Source of the DNA: Pediococcus cellicola
GTDB lineage: Bacteria; Bacillota; Bacilli; Lactobacillales; Lactobacillaceae
Length of the DNA: 64,000 nucleotides
NCBI RefSeq assembly: GCF_001438655.1
Contig: NZ_JQBR01000008.1
Location: 47,850-111,849 of the forward strand
Reading direction: 5' to 3'
Shown here: in pieces, positions 9,492 to 18,608 of the stretch
Layout of the letters: every line of letters begins with the position of its first letter
How positions within the stretch are numbered: position 1 is the stretch's first letter
Position numbers and translations under genes: made by a program
Notes under the pieces: model-generated
The model's input: only the letters and a program-made list of their open reading frames with translations
Database searches by the model: none
What the model was told of the DNA's origin: nothing

Positions 9492-9728
9492 GTGAAACAA
9501 TTTGAAATTAAGTTATCGTACGAAAATGGACGTGTGATCACCTTTTATCGCGAATTTACCGATCTTGAGGCTGCTGAAGAGGATGTTTTGGCACATATTT
9601 CTTCAGGTTCAACCATTAAATTCGAGGAATCTGACGCAGTTGGTATGTTGTCATTTAAAGGTGCCATCAGCTACTTGATTACACAAAAGCAACGTCCTCT
9701 TCATACTGAAGCGATTACCTGGGAATAA
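9492..9728 (+). CDS. Small protein of unknown function upstream of galK
   Basis: This 78-residue acidic protein has a mixed alpha/beta character and no membrane segment or recognised motif. It starts at GTG with an AAAGGGG site 9 bp upstream. It ends about 40 bp before galK with no terminator between them, so it is likely co-transcribed with the galactose genes. Possible -10 sequences (TATGAT) lie at 9447-9457. I do not recognise the family. Confidence 0.7.
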   Translation: MKQFEIKLSYENGRVITFYREFTDLEAAEEDVLAHISSGSTIKFEESDAVGMLSFKGAISYLITQKQRPLHTEAITWE

Positions 9729-9768
9729 CCGTCTAGGTTACTCAAACACACGAAAAGGAGTGGTCGAA

Positions 9769-10959
9769 ATGAGCCAGACAATTACTGTCGAAACTTTAGA
9801 AAACGGTTTCAAAAGTGCTTTTGATTTACCTGCAAGTCATTATTATTTTGCACCAGGCCGCATTAATTTGATTGGCGAGCACACAGATTATAATGGTGGC
9901 CGTGTCTTTCCATGTGCCATCAGCTTAGGAACTTATGCGGCAGTATCACCAAGAGATGATCAAGAATTTCATTTGTTTTCACAAAATTTTGCCGATCAAG
10001 GGGTTCAAGTTTCAACGCTGAACACACCAGAAATTCAACAAAAAGTGGGAAATCAGTGGACAAACTACCCCAAAGGCATGCTCCGGTATCTCACTGAGGC
10101 TGGTGCTCAAATCACACACGGGCTGAATGTCTATATTGTAGGAAATCTACCAGACGGGGCCGGACTATCATCTTCGGCTTCGTTAGAAATGCTGTTTGGT
10201 AAAATTTTCCAAGACGAATTTCAGTTAAAAGTCACACCGTTAGACATGGTTAAAACGGGTGTGAAGGTAGAAAATCAGTTCATTGGCCTGAATTCTGGCA
10301 TTATGGATCAGTTTGCCGTGGAGATGGGCAAAAAAGACAATGCAGTATTACTGGATACCAACACCTTAAAATATGAGCATGTGCCCTTGAAACTTGGCGA
10401 TCATGTGATCATTATCATGAATACTAACAAACGGCGCGAATTGGCGGATTCCAAGTACAATGAGCATCGTCGTGAGTGTGAAGAGGCCCTAGCCCAGTTG
10501 CAGACCGGAGTTAAGACGCCCACACTAGGAGCTTTAGATAAAGAAACATTTGACGAATACAGTTACTTGATTCAAAGCGAACCTTTATTAAAACGGGCTC
10601 GTCACGCTGTTTTTGAAAATCAACGGGTTGGCGAGGCCATCAAGGCACTTAAAAACCAGGATCTTGAGAAGTTTGGTCGTTTAGTGAACGCCTCACATAT
10701 GTCTTTACAATATGATTTTGAAGTGACTGGTAAAGAACTAGATACGTTAGCCCATACGGCTTGGCAACAGCCAGGCGTTTTGGGTGCCCGAATGATTGGT
10801 GGCGGTTATGGTGGCTGTGCGATTGCTCTCGTTCAAAAAGATCAGGTCCCAAACTTTGAAGCAGCAGTCGGAAAGGTTTATCAAGAAAAGATTGGTTACA
10901 AAGCTGATTTCTACGTGGCAGAAATTGCGGATGGGCCAAGTCAGTTACAAAAGAGGTAA
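9769..10959 (+). CDS. galK: Galactokinase
   Basis: This enzyme phosphorylates alpha-D-galactose to galactose-1-phosphate with ATP, the first committed step of the Leloir pathway. It has 396 residues of the GHMP kinase superfamily. The galactokinase signature GRINLIGEHTDYNGG is near residue 30, the ATP-binding LPDGAGLSSSASLE is near residue 130, and the C-terminal GGGYGGC is present. The start is the ATG at 9769, 8 bp after AAGGAG. An in-frame GTG at 9760 falls inside that ribosome site. The galT gene follows 6 bp later. Confidence 0.97.
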   Translation: MSQTITVETLENGFKSAFDLPASHYYFAPGRINLIGEHTDYNGGRVFPCAISLGTYAAVSPRDDQEFHLFSQNFADQGVQVSTLNTPEIQQKVGNQWTNYPKGMLRYLTEAGAQITHGLNVYIVGNLPDGAGLSSSASLEMLFGKIFQDEFQLKVTPLDMVKTGVKVENQFIGLNSGIMDQFAVEMGKKDNAVLLDTNTLKYEHVPLKLGDHVIIIMNTNKRRELADSKYNEHRRECEEALAQLQTGVKTPTLGALDKETFDEYSYLIQSEPLLKRARHAVFENQRVGEAIKALKNQDLEKFGRLVNASHMSLQYDFEVTGKELDTLAHTAWQQPGVLGARMIGGGYGGCAIALVQKDQVPNFEAAVGKVYQEKIGYKADFYVAEIADGPSQLQKR

Positions 10960-10965
10960 TCATAA

Positions 10966-12450
10966 GTGGAAGATGAACAATCGACGGGGTTAGTGTCCCA
11001 ATTTGTGACCGAAATTATCAAACATGGGACTTATCATGAACTAGATCGCCGCTATTTAATAAATCGTATCTTTGCTTTAGTCGGAGAACAGCCATTAGCT
11101 GAACAACCGGCAAAACAGAATTTGTTGCAGATACATGATTTACTAATCGAAATGGCGATCCAGAATCACAAAATTCAGGATAACCCAACGGAACGTGAAA
11201 TTTTGGGCGCTGATTTGATGGATTTCCTGACACCGACGCCCTATGCTGTGAATGCTAAGTTTTGGGACTTATATCAACATAGCGCACAAAAAGCGACAAA
11301 TTATTTTTATGAATTGAGTCGAGAAAATGACTATATTAAAACACGTGCTATTGCGAAAAATATCGAATTTCCGGTTACCACAGATTACGGTGATTTAGAG
11401 ATTACCATTAACCTTTCTAAACCAGAAAAGGATCCACGTGCCATTGCGTTAGCACAAACAACGGCTTCTACCACCTATCCTAAGTGCCAATTATGTTTAG
11501 AGAATGAAGGATATGAAGGCCGCGTGGGTTACCCAGCACGTGGCAATCATCGTTTGATCAGATTGCAGCTTGATGGTGAAACGTGGGGATTTCAGTATTC
11601 GCCATACGCTTATTTTTCCGAACACTGTATTTTTATTTCGGACCAGCACCGACCGATGCACATTGATCGCGCTACCTTTCAAAATCTAGTGGCCATAACG
11701 AAGCTGTTTCCAGATTATTTTGTGGGAAGTAATGCGGATTTACCCATTGTAGGCGGCTCTATGCTTAGCCACGATCACTATCAAGGTGGTAAGCACGATT
11801 TTCCAATGGCCAAGGCACCTATTGAACGACCATTTGAGCTAATCGGTTTTGCTAATGTTCAAGCAGGAATCGTGAAATGGCCGATGTCTGTCATTCGATT
11901 GACAAGTGATTCGGAAACGGATTTGATTGATGCAGCTACCCATATTTTGCAAGTTTGGCAACATTATGACGATGTGAAACGCGATATTCGTCACGCTACT
12001 GATGGTCAGTTGCACCACACAATTACGCCCATTGTTCGCCAACGTCAAGGCCAGTTAGAAATGGATTTGGTTTTACGTGATAATCAGACCACTAAAAAGT
12101 ATCCAGATGGTATTTTTCATCCACATAAGGATGTACAACACATTAAAAAAGAAAATATCGGGTTGATTGAAGTAATGGGCCGTGCCATTCTCCCCGCGCG
12201 TTTGAAAACGGAGTTACAGGAAGTGGCGCGTTATTTGTTAGGCCAGCCCAATGCCATGAAAGCCTATCACCAGACTTGGGCCGATCAGTTAAAACAACAG
12301 GAGATCACACCTGAAAATGTGCATGAGGTAATCAGTCAGGCAGTTGGACACGTTTTTTTGCGTGTTTTGGAAGATGCAGGGGTGTTTAAACGCACTGAGG
12401 ATGGTCGTACTGGATTTCAGGCGTTTATTCAGACTGTGAACCAACAATAA
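10966..12450 (+). CDS. galT: UDP-glucose--hexose-1-phosphate uridylyltransferase, class II
   Basis: This enzyme exchanges galactose-1-phosphate with UDP-glucose in the Leloir pathway. At 494 residues it belongs to the long, Firmicute-type GalT class. Visible motifs include the Cys-containing YPKCQLCLENEGYEGR near residue 168 and the SHDHYQGG histidine cluster near residue 268. It starts at GTG with AGAGGT upstream, 6 bp after galK, and forms an operon with it. No epimerase (galE) or mutarotase lies beside the pair in this window. Confidence 0.96.
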   Translation: MEDEQSTGLVSQFVTEIIKHGTYHELDRRYLINRIFALVGEQPLAEQPAKQNLLQIHDLLIEMAIQNHKIQDNPTEREILGADLMDFLTPTPYAVNAKFWDLYQHSAQKATNYFYELSRENDYIKTRAIAKNIEFPVTTDYGDLEITINLSKPEKDPRAIALAQTTASTTYPKCQLCLENEGYEGRVGYPARGNHRLIRLQLDGETWGFQYSPYAYFSEHCIFISDQHRPMHIDRATFQNLVAITKLFPDYFVGSNADLPIVGGSMLSHDHYQGGKHDFPMAKAPIERPFELIGFANVQAGIVKWPMSVIRLTSDSETDLIDAATHILQVWQHYDDVKRDIRHATDGQLHHTITPIVRQRQGQLEMDLVLRDNQTTKKYPDGIFHPHKDVQHIKKENIGLIEVMGRAILPARLKTELQEVARYLLGQPNAMKAYHQTWADQLKQQEITPENVHEVISQAVGHVFLRVLEDAGVFKRTEDGRTGFQAFIQTVNQQ

Positions 12451-12582
12451 CTTTTAGTTAGAGAAAAAACGCAGGGATCGGCAATATCTTGGGAGAAATT
12501 TTGTGAGCCCTTTACTCGTGACCGGTGAGAAAAGATGTTAAAATTAGGATATTAAAATAATTAGCGATTGGGGGAATTTAAG

Positions 12583-13032
12583 ATGAGCGAAAGCCGCTTA
12601 GATCCGAAACGATTTTCAAAAATATTGGTTGGGGTTGACGATTCCCCGGACGCGCAGTTAGCGTTTCGGTTTGCCATGAACCGGGCCAAACAAGACAACG
12701 CTGAGCTCGATATTGTGTCAATTTTAGAGCAGGATGATATTAATATTTACCAAGCGTTGAATAAAGATTATATCCAGCAAAAGCGCAGCGACTTGGAAAA
12801 GCATTTGCAAGGTTATCGTAAAATTGCGGAAGAATTTGGAATTCGCAAGGTGCAAACCTACACTGCTGAGGGAGACGCAGGGGAAACAATTGTTAAAGAT
12901 GTGATTCCACACGTCCAACCTGATTTATTAGTTATTGGGTCCTCTTCTCGTTCAGGTGTGGCACGTTACTTTGGTAGTCAAGCTTCTTACATGGCTAAAT
13001 ATTCGCCAGTTTCAGTTTTAGTTATTCGTTAA
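12583..13032 (+). CDS. Universal stress protein, UspA family
   Basis: This 149-residue cytoplasmic protein has the Usp fold. The N-terminal strand ILVGVDDSPDAQLAF carries the conserved nucleotide-contacting Asp. The C-terminal GSSSRSGVARYFGS resembles the phosphate-binding loop of ATP-binding Usp proteins. The start is the ATG at 12583, behind GGGGGAA. An in-frame TTG five codons earlier overlaps that site. Members of the family respond to starvation and stress. The specific role here is unknown. Confidence 0.9.
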   Translation: MSESRLDPKRFSKILVGVDDSPDAQLAFRFAMNRAKQDNAELDIVSILEQDDINIYQALNKDYIQQKRSDLEKHLQGYRKIAEEFGIRKVQTYTAEGDAGETIVKDVIPHVQPDLLVIGSSSRSGVARYFGSQASYMAKYSPVSVLVIR

Positions 13033-13114
13033 AATGAAACCGGTTGAATTAGATGGATGAGAAAGTTAGAATGATTATTAGAAACAAATAATTCTAAAAG
13101 AAGGCATGAACATT

Positions 13115-14650
13115 ATGGCAAAGCAAGTTTATAACGATTATTTTTTTGATGAGCCAGCATGGAATACGCATGACGGTGGCTATGTGCCGTTGGAAGAACC
13201 TACAACGCCACAACAAAAGCTGCACGTTCCAGCCGTATTGCAGCCCGATAAGGAAACGGCTACGGATATGTATTATACGGTAACCGCTCAAGAAGGTGAA
13301 AGCCAGTTGCTCCCAGGACCTAAAACAAAGACTTGGGGATACAATGGCAGTTTATTAGGCAAAACGATTATTTTTAAACGCGGTAAAAAAATTCATATCA
13401 CCCTAAAAAATGACTTACATGAACTCACAACTTTCCATTGGCATGGCCTCAATGTGCCGGGACCGTACATTGATGGTGGCTGTCATGCGCCTGTTTATCC
13501 AGGAGAATCCAGTGACATTGAATTTGTTTGCAATCAACCGGCAGCAACGCTTTGGCTACATGCACATCCATGTCCATCAACTGCCCAGCAAGTTTGGCAT
13601 GGTCTAGCGACACCAGTTGTAGTTCAAGATGAAGACGAAGCTAAACTGCCATTGCCACGTAATTATGGCGTAGATGATTTTCCGCTTGTTTTGCAAGACC
13701 GTAACTTCCACGAAGACAATCAGTGGGATTATCAGGCTGATTACGATCCTGACGGTGTCCAAGGTAAAACACCAATGATTAATGGCACGATTAATCCGTA
13801 TGTAGATGTGACGACGCAACGGGTTCGTTTACGTGTGTTGGATGGTGCCAATCGCCGCGAGTTCCGTTTACACTTTAGTGATGGTCTGGAATTTGCCCAG
13901 ATCGCTTCTGATGGTGGTATCTTACCAGAACCGGTCTACTTCACAAAAGTGATGATGACTTGCGCAGAGCGGGATGAATTTATCGTGGACTTTGGAAAGT
14001 ATCATGATGGGGATGAAGTGGCGCTGATGTCTGACGATGTGGCGTTAGTTCATTTCCGAATTCATGCCTTTGCAAAAGACGATACAAAGTTGCCAGATCA
14101 CTTAGTAGACATTCCAGAATTACCGGTTACACCTGGGTCCGAAACTCGTCATGTGATTATGTCCGGGATGGATGAGGAAGTAGCCATTGATGGCAAGAAA
14201 TTCAATATGCAACGCATTGATGCACGTCAAAAAGTAGGCGATGTTGTGCTATGGGATATTACGAACACCAATGATATGGTTGGCGGTATGATTCACCCGT
14301 TCCACATTCATGGCACTCAATTTTTGGTTGTTTCGCGTAACAGGCATGCCCCATATCCAAATGAGCGTGGCTGGAAGGATACGGTGAGTGTCAATCCTGA
14401 TGAACATGTGCAAATTAAAGTTCGTTTTGAGTATACAGGCGTTTACATGTATCACTGTCATATTATTGAACATGAGGATGGCGGTATGATGGCCCAGATT
14501 GAGTCTTACGATCCAGAGCATCCAAAGACCTATAAATTGATGGATATGGATACCTTGATGAATGCCTTTGCTAAGGAAAATCATGTGGATCCTAAAGATC
14601 TCTGGCTCGGTGGCATGGGCTCTTATGAAAAAATGGGTATGAAGATGTAG
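13115..14650 (+). CDS. Multicopper oxidase (laccase-like), cytoplasmic
   Basis: This is a three-domain cupredoxin enzyme of about 511 residues that couples substrate or metal oxidation to reduction of oxygen to water. All four copper motifs are present: HWHG near residue 108, HAHPC near 149, HPFHIHG near 395 and YHCHIIEHEDGGMM near 449, the last supplying the type 1 Cys, His and Met ligands. There is no signal peptide or Tat motif, so it should be cytosolic, unlike CueO. I prefer the ATG at 13115 (MAKQ), 10 bp after AAGG. An ATG at 13106 is too close. Related Lactobacillaceae enzymes are reported to act as laccases and on biogenic amines. Confidence 0.93.
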   Translation: MAKQVYNDYFFDEPAWNTHDGGYVPLEEPTTPQQKLHVPAVLQPDKETATDMYYTVTAQEGESQLLPGPKTKTWGYNGSLLGKTIIFKRGKKIHITLKNDLHELTTFHWHGLNVPGPYIDGGCHAPVYPGESSDIEFVCNQPAATLWLHAHPCPSTAQQVWHGLATPVVVQDEDEAKLPLPRNYGVDDFPLVLQDRNFHEDNQWDYQADYDPDGVQGKTPMINGTINPYVDVTTQRVRLRVLDGANRREFRLHFSDGLEFAQIASDGGILPEPVYFTKVMMTCAERDEFIVDFGKYHDGDEVALMSDDVALVHFRIHAFAKDDTKLPDHLVDIPELPVTPGSETRHVIMSGMDEEVAIDGKKFNMQRIDARQKVGDVVLWDITNTNDMVGGMIHPFHIHGTQFLVVSRNRHAPYPNERGWKDTVSVNPDEHVQIKVRFEYTGVYMYHCHIIEHEDGGMMAQIESYDPEHPKTYKLMDMDTLMNAFAKENHVDPKDLWLGGMGSYEKMGMKM

Positions 14651-14669
14651 TGAACCTATATAAAGTCCT

Positions 14670-14711
14670 AATCTCGTTGGTTTCTGTTTGTGAAACTCAC
14701 GAGATTTTTTT
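14670..14711 (+). terminator. Terminator after multicopper oxidase
   Basis: The stem AATCTCGT..GTTTC / GAAAC..ACGAGATT is followed by a run of seven T. The following 14712-14999 holds no convincing gene on either strand. Confidence 0.85.
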
Positions 14712-14999
14712 GTGGCATATTTGATCTTAGTTGCAGTGGTCATCTTTTTGTTGTCCTGAAAGTGGTATCTGTGTTTAATGGGCAAACCGCGGATATCATG
14801 TTCTGTTCTCGATTCGGATATTTTCTGTTGCATTTGACTGAGGTGACTTGTTTCGATAAACCAAAAAGGACGGAGCGGCTGAAAAATTTCATCCGTTGTA
14901 ATGGTTCATTTTTTAGTTTGATCTGAGCTTGTAGTTAGCAAGGGAAAACGGCGTAAATAAGACTAAAAATAAGGTTACAATGCATTAATTTAATTTGAA

Positions 15000-15045
15000 A
15001 AATGAGGCCGAGAAAAATTTGCATTTTCTCGACCTCATTTTAGTT
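15000..15045. terminator. Bidirectional terminator of the TrpXYZ-type operon
   Basis: The stem AAATGAGG.CGAGAAAA / TTTTCTCG.CCTCATTT has A/T tails on both sides. It lies directly downstream of the ATPase gene. Confidence 0.85.
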
Positions 15046-15049
15046 TGGC

Positions 15050-15814
15050 TTAAATTTCGAAATATTTATATAAATCATCAATCGTCAATTGTTGTTTTTC
15101 TTCACCAGTAACATCAATCTTGATTTGACCTTTGTCTAATACGATCAGTCGGTTCCCATACTTTAAGGCATCTTCCAAATGATGGGTAATCATTAAGCAG
15201 GTAAGCTTGTCTTCTTTAATACGCTCGTCAGTAGCATGCAGTAACTCCTGACTAGTTTTAGGATCTAAAGCTGCCGTGTGTTCATCTAAAAGTAAAATGT
15301 CAGGACGCTTAATTGTAGCCATCAAGAAACTTAAGGCTTGGCGTTGACCACCTGAAAGCTCACCAGCTGGCGTATTAAGGCGTTCACTCAAACCATTTGC
15401 CATGGTACTGGTTATTTTACGGAAGTGGGCAACGTGTTTCTTTAACCCACGGAAGATCAGGCCACGATGAGCACCTCTCTTTTCAGCTAATAACAAGTTT
15501 TCAGAAACGGTCATACGAGGTGCCGTGCCTAACTTAGGGTCCTGGAAAACACGACTGAGAAAACGGGTCCGTTTTTCCTCAGAGAGATGGGTGATGTCCT
15601 TAGCTTTCACAAGAATTTGGCCTTCATCAACGGCTAAATTGCCACCGATGGTATTGAACAGCGTGGATTTACCAGCGCCATTTGAACCGAGGACCGTAAT
15701 AAAATCACCGGGATAAACCTTCAGATTGATGCCGCGAAGGATCTTTTGTTCATCAGGTGTATGCCGATTGACAAAAGTAGTGACATTTTTGAGTTCTAAA
15801 ATTGGATTAGTCAT
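15050..15814 (-). CDS. ABC transporter ATPase, TrpZ type
   Basis: This 254-residue ATPase has Walker A GSNGAGKST near residue 39, signature LSGGQRQ near residue 152 and Walker B ILLLDEHTAALD. It belongs with the COG2984/COG4120/COG1101 transporter class, whose characterised streptococcal member imports tryptophan (TrpXYZ). It overlaps the upstream permease gene by 8 bp, so the two are translationally coupled. The family includes transporters of unproven specificity, so tryptophan is only a candidate. Confidence 0.88.
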   Translation of the reverse strand: MTNPILELKNVTTFVNRHTPDEQKILRGINLKVYPGDFITVLGSNGAGKSTLFNTIGGNLAVDEGQILVKAKDITHLSEEKRTRFLSRVFQDPKLGTAPRMTVSENLLLAEKRGAHRGLIFRGLKKHVAHFRKITSTMANGLSERLNTPAGELSGGQRQALSFLMATIKRPDILLLDEHTAALDPKTSQELLHATDERIKEDKLTCLMITHHLEDALKYGNRLIVLDKGQIKIDVTGEEKQQLTIDDLYKYFEI

Positions 15815-16733
15815 GGTTACGCACCTTCTTATCTGGCAGTGGGGTTTTTACACTGTTTTTAATAAATTTATCTAAATGGAGTGCTTTACGGAATGTCGGT
15901 AACATAAGGCAAAGGGCCAAAACGATCGAAGAAATTAGGTTCAAATCGTTGGTACTGAACCCAAGCTGCAGCACGATTAGCAAGACAAAGCGGTATAAAA
16001 TGCTGCCACAAGTCACGGCAATGAGGCGTTGGTTCATAGATAGATTACCGAAGACGACTTCACCGATAATGATGGAAGCAAGGCCAATTACGATGATACC
16101 AATGCCCATGTTAACATCCGCGTAGCCATCGCTTTGGGCAACTAAGGCGCCAGATAAAGCGATTAAACCATTTGAGACCATCAAACCCATGATTTTCATA
16201 CTATCAATGTGAATGCCAAGTGATTTGGCCATTGTTTCGTTGTCCCCAGTTGCGATGAAAGCCTGTCCTAGGTTGGTTTGTAGGAACATAGCTAAAATAA
16301 GGGTGACAATAATGACGATTAGGAGTCCGAGCGTCACACTGTCAAAGTATTTCGGCAAGGATTCCAGAAAATGGTTGGTAAACAGACTTTGTTTTCCTAA
16401 AAGGGAAATATTGGATGTGCCCATAATCCGTAAATTAATGGAGTAACATGCTGTCATGACCAGGATCCCAGCCAATAAAATAGGAATGCGGCCTTTAGTA
16501 TAAAGCAGGCCAGTCACTAAACCAGCCACCATACCGATCACGATTGCTAAAAGGGTAGCTAAAATTGGCGAGACACCATGGCTGATAGCCGCCACACAAA
16601 CTGCCGCGCCCATAGGGAAGGTCCCTTCAACGGTCATATCTGGGAAATCAAGAATTCGGAAAGTTAAAAACAGGCCGATTCCTAAAATACCCCATAAAAA
16701 ACCTTGTCCAATTGCAGATGTAATTAAGTTCAT
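15807..16733 (-). CDS. ABC transporter permease, TrpY type
   Basis: This 308-residue membrane protein has about eight or nine hydrophobic segments and belongs to the branched-chain-type permease superfamily (COG4120). The N-terminal stretch GILGIGLFLTFRILDFPD is characteristic of the group. It overlaps the binding-protein gene by 4 bp upstream and the ATPase gene by 8 bp downstream. It forms the transmembrane pore of the importer. Confidence 0.88.
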   Translation of the reverse strand: MNLITSAIGQGFLWGILGIGLFLTFRILDFPDMTVEGTFPMGAAVCVAAISHGVSPILATLLAIVIGMVAGLVTGLLYTKGRIPILLAGILVMTACYSINLRIMGTSNISLLGKQSLFTNHFLESLPKYFDSVTLGLLIVIIVTLILAMFLQTNLGQAFIATGDNETMAKSLGIHIDSMKIMGLMVSNGLIALSGALVAQSDGYADVNMGIGIIVIGLASIIIGEVVFGNLSMNQRLIAVTCGSILYRFVLLIVLQLGFSTNDLNLISSIVLALCLMLPTFRKALHLDKFIKNSVKTPLPDKKVRNHD

Positions 16734-17722
16734 TTGAATAACTCCCCTTTCTTTTGGGCCTTTTGAATTAGGGACTCAGGAATGTGAATGCCTAATTTTT
16801 TGGCTTGTTTAAGGTTAATGGTCAGGTCACCATGTTTTACATATTCAACTGGTGTATCCTTCACTTTTTGACCTTTCAGTAATCTACCAGCCATTTTCCC
16901 GGTCATAACGCCAAGTTTGTACTGGTTAACGCTGTACGTTGCGACCCCGCCTTGTTTTACCATGGAGTCAACGGCTGGAAAGACTGGAACGTTGGAGTTG
17001 TTGGCATTTTTAACTAGTGTTTGCATTGCGCCCGCAATGGTATTGTCAGTAGGGACGTATGCGGCATCCACCTTTTGGAGCATGGTCTGAGAAACTTGAT
17101 TCAAGTCATTTGAATTAGAAATGGAGTAAGCCTTCAAAGTGACATTTTCTTGTTGGCACAGCTTTTTAAAGAGCTTGTACTGAGTCACAGCCGAATTATC
17201 GCTCGAAGTATAGATGATACCTAGTGTTTTTAAGTTAGGCATTAATTTTAAGATTAAGTCGAGTTGCTCTTTTAAAGGTGCTTGGTCAGAGACACCTGTG
17301 ATATTAGCTTCCGGTTGCTGCTCATTTTTGACGAGTCGAGCTCCTTTAGGATCGGTTACCGCTCCTAAAACAATGGGTGTCTTTTGAGTCACATCGGCCA
17401 GTGCTTGGGAGGAAGGGGTGGTAATGCCAATCATGAGGTCGGCGTTTTCGTTTGCAAAACGTTCACTCATAGTCTTTAAATTACTTTGATTGCCTTGGGC
17501 GTTTTGATAGTCAATTTTGACCGTTTTACCTTTGACATAACCTTCTCGCTTGAGCCCTGAAATAACACCTTTTTGGATTTGTTCCAAAGCGGGTTGGTTC
17601 ATCAATTGCAGAATACCCACCGTTGGTATTTTAGCTTTGGTTGTTTTTTCAGAATTTCCTTGAAAAAACGCGAAACCAAGAAAAAGAATAATTGCTGTTA
17701 CAAATGTGATTAAACGCTTCAT
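16730..17722 (-). CDS. ABC transporter substrate-binding protein, TrpX type
   Basis: This is a 330-residue periplasmic-binding-protein-like subunit of COG2984. It has an N-terminal hydrophobic export or anchor segment (residues 4-20) but no lipobox cysteine, so it may be held by an uncleaved anchor. The mature domain begins around TVGILQLMNQPALEQI. The start is the ATG at 17722, 8 bp after AAGGAG. A GTG three codons earlier lies inside the ribosome site. It is the first gene of the operon and sits behind an attenuated leader. Tryptophan or a related ligand is a family-based guess. Confidence 0.88.
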   Translation of the reverse strand: MKRLITFVTAIILFLGFAFFQGNSEKTTKAKIPTVGILQLMNQPALEQIQKGVISGLKREGYVKGKTVKIDYQNAQGNQSNLKTMSERFANENADLMIGITTPSSQALADVTQKTPIVLGAVTDPKGARLVKNEQQPEANITGVSDQAPLKEQLDLILKLMPNLKTLGIIYTSSDNSAVTQYKLFKKLCQQENVTLKAYSISNSNDLNQVSQTMLQKVDAAYVPTDNTIAGAMQTLVKNANNSNVPVFPAVDSMVKQGGVATYSVNQYKLGVMTGKMAGRLLKGQKVKDTPVEYVKHGDLTINLKQAKKLGIHIPESLIQKAQKKGELFK

Positions 17723-18047
17723 TTCCGTCACTCCTTATCTATAATTGCGCTTGAGATTGATTTTTTTGAAAGAAAAAAGAACAATCCCAATTGCAGGATT
17801 GTTCTTAATAAATCGAAACAAAACCCGCATGAATATTTGCTATCCATGTGGGCTTTTTCTACGTCAAAATTAGCCGGCACAGATACGATCTGTATGCATC
17901 CAGGTCGTATCTTGCCAAAAGACAAACACAACCTAATTACCGGCTTTGCCAACGATTATTCAGTTGTGAATTTGTCTTTGTCATGTGCGTGACCAACTTT
18001 CTTTATTAATTAGCTATGAGTATAGATAAATTTTCAGCGGGTGTCAA
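17723..18047 (-). promoter_or_regulatory. Promoter and ~290-nt structured leader of the trpX-type operon
   Basis: A near-perfect promoter lies on the minus strand: TTGACA (18042-18047), a 17-bp spacer and TATACT (18019-18024). The transcript would carry a leader of about 290 nt. It contains an outer pairing GCCGG/CCGGC (17940-17944 with 17873-17878) around a perfect 8-bp hairpin AGATACGA/TCGTATCT (17881-17912), a second hairpin (about 17822-17860) and a classical terminator just before the ribosome site. This is riboswitch or attenuator architecture. No T-box core sequence and no riboswitch class I can recall is recognisable. Confidence 0.72.
17768..17806 (-). terminator. Leader terminator (attenuator) before trpX-type gene
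   Basis: The stem AAGAACAATCC / GGATTGTTCTT has a short loop. On the minus strand it is followed by a TTTTCTTTC tract, 45 bases before the start codon. It is placed to stop transcription conditionally. Confidence 0.85.
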
Positions 18048-18229
18048 GCGGAATATAAAAATTTGATGTGAAAAAATTGTTTTTATAAATTTTTGACGCA
18101 GCGTTGGCTGAAGGCTCAAGTCTTGAATCTGTTTACTAAAGGCATTGACTTGCTTTTTAAAGTCCTCAAAAAAGTTGAGCAGTGGCACGTTGTATTTTTA
18201 ATTTGAGTTTAAGTGGTTAAATATTGTGG

Positions 18230-18535
18230 CTAATGTTCCTTAATATCACCATATGGCCATGAATTTGTAAATGATATTGCGTAATTTTTTGGCTGAATTT
18301 GGTTGGCTTGCATGTAGTCGTTGATAGACTGAGTGATTACATCGTGCGACACCCTGGAAGCTAGTACCCATCTATGATTTTTTTGGATAATTCGCCAATT
18401 ACCCAAAGTACTTAATGTGGTATCGTCATATGGCTTTAGTTGTGCCGGGTTCTTTTTGAGTTCTAGATAAACAGAGATGGTTCCAAAATTCATACGTAAT
18501 AAACTTTTTGCATATTTTGATACAGGATTTTTCAT
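18230..18535 (-). CDS. Small unknown protein, orphan member of a local paralogue family
   Basis: This 101-residue soluble protein starts at an ATG 11 bp after GGAGG. I do not recognise a named family. Its core pattern, a Pro-containing segment, then LSTLGNW, a hydrophobic strand (RWVLASRV) and a late NYAISFT strand, matches by eye the three small proteins encoded at 35749-36060, 36731-37063 and 37096-37386. It therefore seems to be a fourth, unlinked paralogue. A cre-like box lies 74 bp upstream of the start and a TATAAT lies at 18578-18583 (complement). Confidence 0.75.
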   Translation of the reverse strand: MKNPVSKYAKSLLRMNFGTISVYLELKKNPAQLKPYDDTTLSTLGNWRIIQKNHRWVLASRVSHDVITQSINDYMQANQIQPKNYAISFTNSWPYGDIKEH

Positions 18536-18608
18536 GATTTATTTACCTCCGATGACAGTTTATTAAAATGCATGACATTATAATTAAATGTGATGGAAGT
18601 GATATCAG

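Noticed and set aside
12450..12582. Region before the universal stress gene considered as a lacto-usp-type RNA
   Set aside because: I cannot recognise the motif reliably from sequence alone and see no convincing hairpin-terminator set.
13604..14833. Minus-strand frames inside the multicopper oxidase gene
   Set aside because: They are antisense shadows without ribosome sites. The sense protein has complete copper motifs.
14690..14926. 78-codon plus-strand frame after the multicopper oxidase
   Set aside because: It starts inside the terminator hairpin without a ribosome site and has an atypical composition.
17728..17952. 74-codon minus-strand frame in the trpX leader
   Set aside because: It runs through the terminator hairpin and into the ribosome site of trpX, lacks its own ribosome site and has no tryptophan codons for attenuation.
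17723..18047. trpX leader considered as a T-box
   Set aside because: No AGGGTGG-ACCGCG-like T-box core is present in the leader, although the terminator layout is similar.
18006..18188. 60-codon minus-strand frame upstream of the trpX leader
   Set aside because: GTG start without a ribosome site, and the trpX promoter (18019-18047) lies inside it.
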